From contig NC_073304.1 of NCBI RefSeq assembly GCF_027595985.1, forward strand, positions 216,568,000 to 216,631,999: 64,000 nt of DNA, read 5' to 3'. Source of the stretch: Sorex araneus (lineage: Eukaryota > Chordata > Mammalia > Eulipotyphla > Soricidae). Positions 62,165 through 64,000 of the stretch are shown here, in pieces. Under the pieces are notes generated by a model. It did no database searches, was not told the DNA's origin, and saw only the letters and a list, made by a program, of their open reading frames with translations. The number at the start of each line of letters is the position of its first letter. Position 1 is the first letter of the stretch. The position numbers and the translations under genes are program-made.

Positions 62165-62845
62165 TGGGGACTATAAGCAGCAATGCTCAGGGCCTATCAC
62201 AGCCTCAGTGCTCGGGAATCAATTCTGGAGGTGCCGGGGCAGAACCTAGCTGGGGCGCCTGCGTGCAAAGCCTGCGGTGGGCCTGCTGGGCTCGCCCCCA
62301 GCCTCTCTTCTTCTCTTTGGACGATGGAGGTGGTGGGTAGAGGACAGAGGTGACAGTTGGGTCTGGTGATGCCACTTCTCTTGGCTGGGAATGTTCCTGG
62401 GCTCGTGTCTCTGCCGTCCCTGTGGAGTGGGTGGGCAGAGCAGGAGAATCTTCCCTCAGAAAGCAACACCAAAGGGGTATCCCATTCACAGATCCAACCT
62501 CTTGTTTCTTTTTTACTTACTTATTTATTTGGGGGGGGAGCACCCAGCAGTGTTCAGGACTTACTCCTGAACCTGTGCTCAGGAAGTTTTGGAGCACCAT
62601 ATGGGATACTGGGGACCAAGGTAAGTGCCCTCCTTGCTGGACTCAAGCCCCTGCCTCCTCTTTTTTTTTTTTTTTTTTGCTTTTTGGGTCACACCCGGCG
62701 ATGCTCAGGGGTTACTCCTGTCTCTGAACTCAGCATCACTCTTGGCAGTGCTCAAGGGACCATATGGGATGCTGAGAATCGAACCCAGGTGGGCCACATG
62801 CAAGGCAAACGCCCTACCCGCTGTGCTATCACTCCAGCCCTCCTC
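62165..62845 (-). mobile_element. SOR-type SINEs
   Basis: Old reverse copies at 62170-62310 and 62535-62655, and a well-preserved one at 62660-62840 flanked by CCTCTT. 62310-62530 is unique. Confidence 0.82.
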
Positions 62846-63640
62846 TTGTTTCTTATCCTGGGCATTCATCCATTTGCCAGCAGCTGGCACTCGTTGGATG
62901 GAGCTCAGACTCGGAGTTTTGTCTACCTGGGCACATTTCTGACTCCAGCTGGCAAGGCAGCCCCAAGAGTTTTCCCAGAGGAGCCTGTGCTGGCCTAGCA
63001 GGAGAGTGATCACAAGGAATTCATTAGCATCCCACATTCTTCCTCCTCTTCTCCTTTCCAGGCCTCTGGCCTGCTCCCGCACCCCTAACTCCTTCCATTT
63101 CGTTTCCCCCTTTAGAGCCAAGCACCCTGTCTGTGAAAGTGGGCCGGGCACTTGCCTTCTCTGCACTCTTCTCGGAAACCCCAGCATGCAGCTGGCATCA
63201 GATGGGAACTTGTCAGCACAGCAGGCAGATAATTATCCTTACAGTGCCCCGAGGCCTGCCCTGGAACAGAAAATAAGGCATTTCTGCAGCTGTGGTCCAG
63301 GTACTCCGACTTCACCTGGGTCAGGGTGTGGGAAGGGAGGTCAGGGAGCCAGGCGGGGAGGGAAGTGCTCCTCCAGGAAGGTCTGAGGTCACCTGGAGAG
63401 CAGAGCAAGCCAGCCCACCCTTAAGGCACGGCCAAGACAGCCAAGTGGGTCACCTCCTCTGCGGGTGTCAGGAATGCAAGGAGCAAACTCCAGACAGACA
63501 GATTCCTGCTTCGAGAGAGACAATAGTCACCAGTGGCCACCAGCTCTGTCTAGGAAGGCAGTGGATGACCCCATTTCTGGACATATTCAAACACATGCTC
63601 GCCAGGAGCAAGTGGCTTACTGTCTGCATTTGAAATAAAC
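62845..63640. other. Unique sequence near the right edge
   Basis: SINE-free, moderately GC-rich, no recognised exon on either strand. In human the next gene on this side is PLXDC1, but no exon of it was identified. Confidence 0.45.
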
Positions 63641-63644
63641 TGTC

Positions 63645-63795
63645 TGGGCTGGGAGAGATAGTTCAGCAGGTACGGTGTTTGCCTCGCATGCAGCTGACCT
63701 GGGTTCAAGTCCCCACACCATATATGGTCCCCCAAGCCCCGCCACTGAGCACTGCCAGGTGCGGCCCCCAAATAAAGAAATAAATTAATTGCTAG
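63645..63795 (+). mobile_element. SOR-type SINE
   Basis: Plus copy with a shortened centre, ending AATAAAGAAATAAATTAATT. Confidence 0.85.
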
Positions 63796-64000
63796 AAAAG
63801 TCTTCATTAGTTACTCCATGCTTGTAAGTGCCCAGCCAGGACTCTAGCAAACCAGCATCCCTCCTTGCACCCTCACCAATGGTGCAGGGTGCAGAGGGTG
63901 TCATGGGAGCTAGGCTTTCGGGTCACCCTCCTTTGGCACTTATAAAGTTTTCTCCCTACCAGGAACCCAACATCACATTCTTTTTCTTTCTTCCTTCCTT

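Noticed and set aside
47900-64000. Search for exons of PLXDC1, the neighbour expected from human gene order
   Set aside because: No splice-bounded frame resembling that protein was found on the minus strand. In human the gap is tens of kilobases, so it is probably beyond the window.

Overview
The window is mammalian nuclear DNA and almost certainly comes from a shrew (Soricidae, probably Sorex). The main evidence is a dense, uniform tRNA-headed SINE of about 170 bp, carried on both strands in more than a hundred copies. I recognise it as the shrew SOR-type SINE. Most ORFs longer than 60 codons here are translations of that SINE, of simple repeats, or of CpG-rich promoter DNA. Nothing bacterial, viral or CRISPR-like was found.

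Layout. Positions 1-425 hold the last part of a 3' UTR, with a poly(A) signal at 405-410. Gene order suggests this is the end of LASP1. From 426 to 4150 there is repeat-rich intergenic DNA with a large CTTT/CCTT polypyrimidine tract. At 4150-5330 there is a CpG island containing a 25-codon ORF for a single hydrophobic segment (4456-4533). This is the position at which human 17q12 carries LINC00672. From 5330 to 15564 there is intergenic sequence, SINE-rich and then AT-rich.

The one clear protein-coding gene is FBXO47 on the minus strand. I could place ten coding exons between 44896 (ATG) and 15565 (stop). All have AG/GT borders and compatible phases. Together they would give a 451-residue F-box protein, except that exon 5 (26038-26147) has one extra base, which breaks the frame and brings in a TGA at 26088-26090. 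The upstream CpG island (about 46700-47900), with GC boxes and inverted CCAAT boxes, is the probable FBXO47 promoter and may be bidirectional.

From 47900 to the end there is intergenic DNA: SINEs, several GT/GA/CT microsatellites, ancient MIR fragments, L1 tails, and unique GC-rich stretches in which I recognise no exon. In human the next gene on this side is PLXDC1; I could not find its exons here.

The gene order (LASP1 end, small CpG-island transcript, FBXO47 in reverse) matches human 17q12 and supports the calls. The repeat landscape has four layers: the SOR-type SINE; a chimeric SINE with the same tRNA head but another body and an (ACAGTG/GATACAGTG)n tail; short tRNA-Ala-like SINEs; and L1 3' ends. 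Target-site duplications and nested insertions are easy to see.
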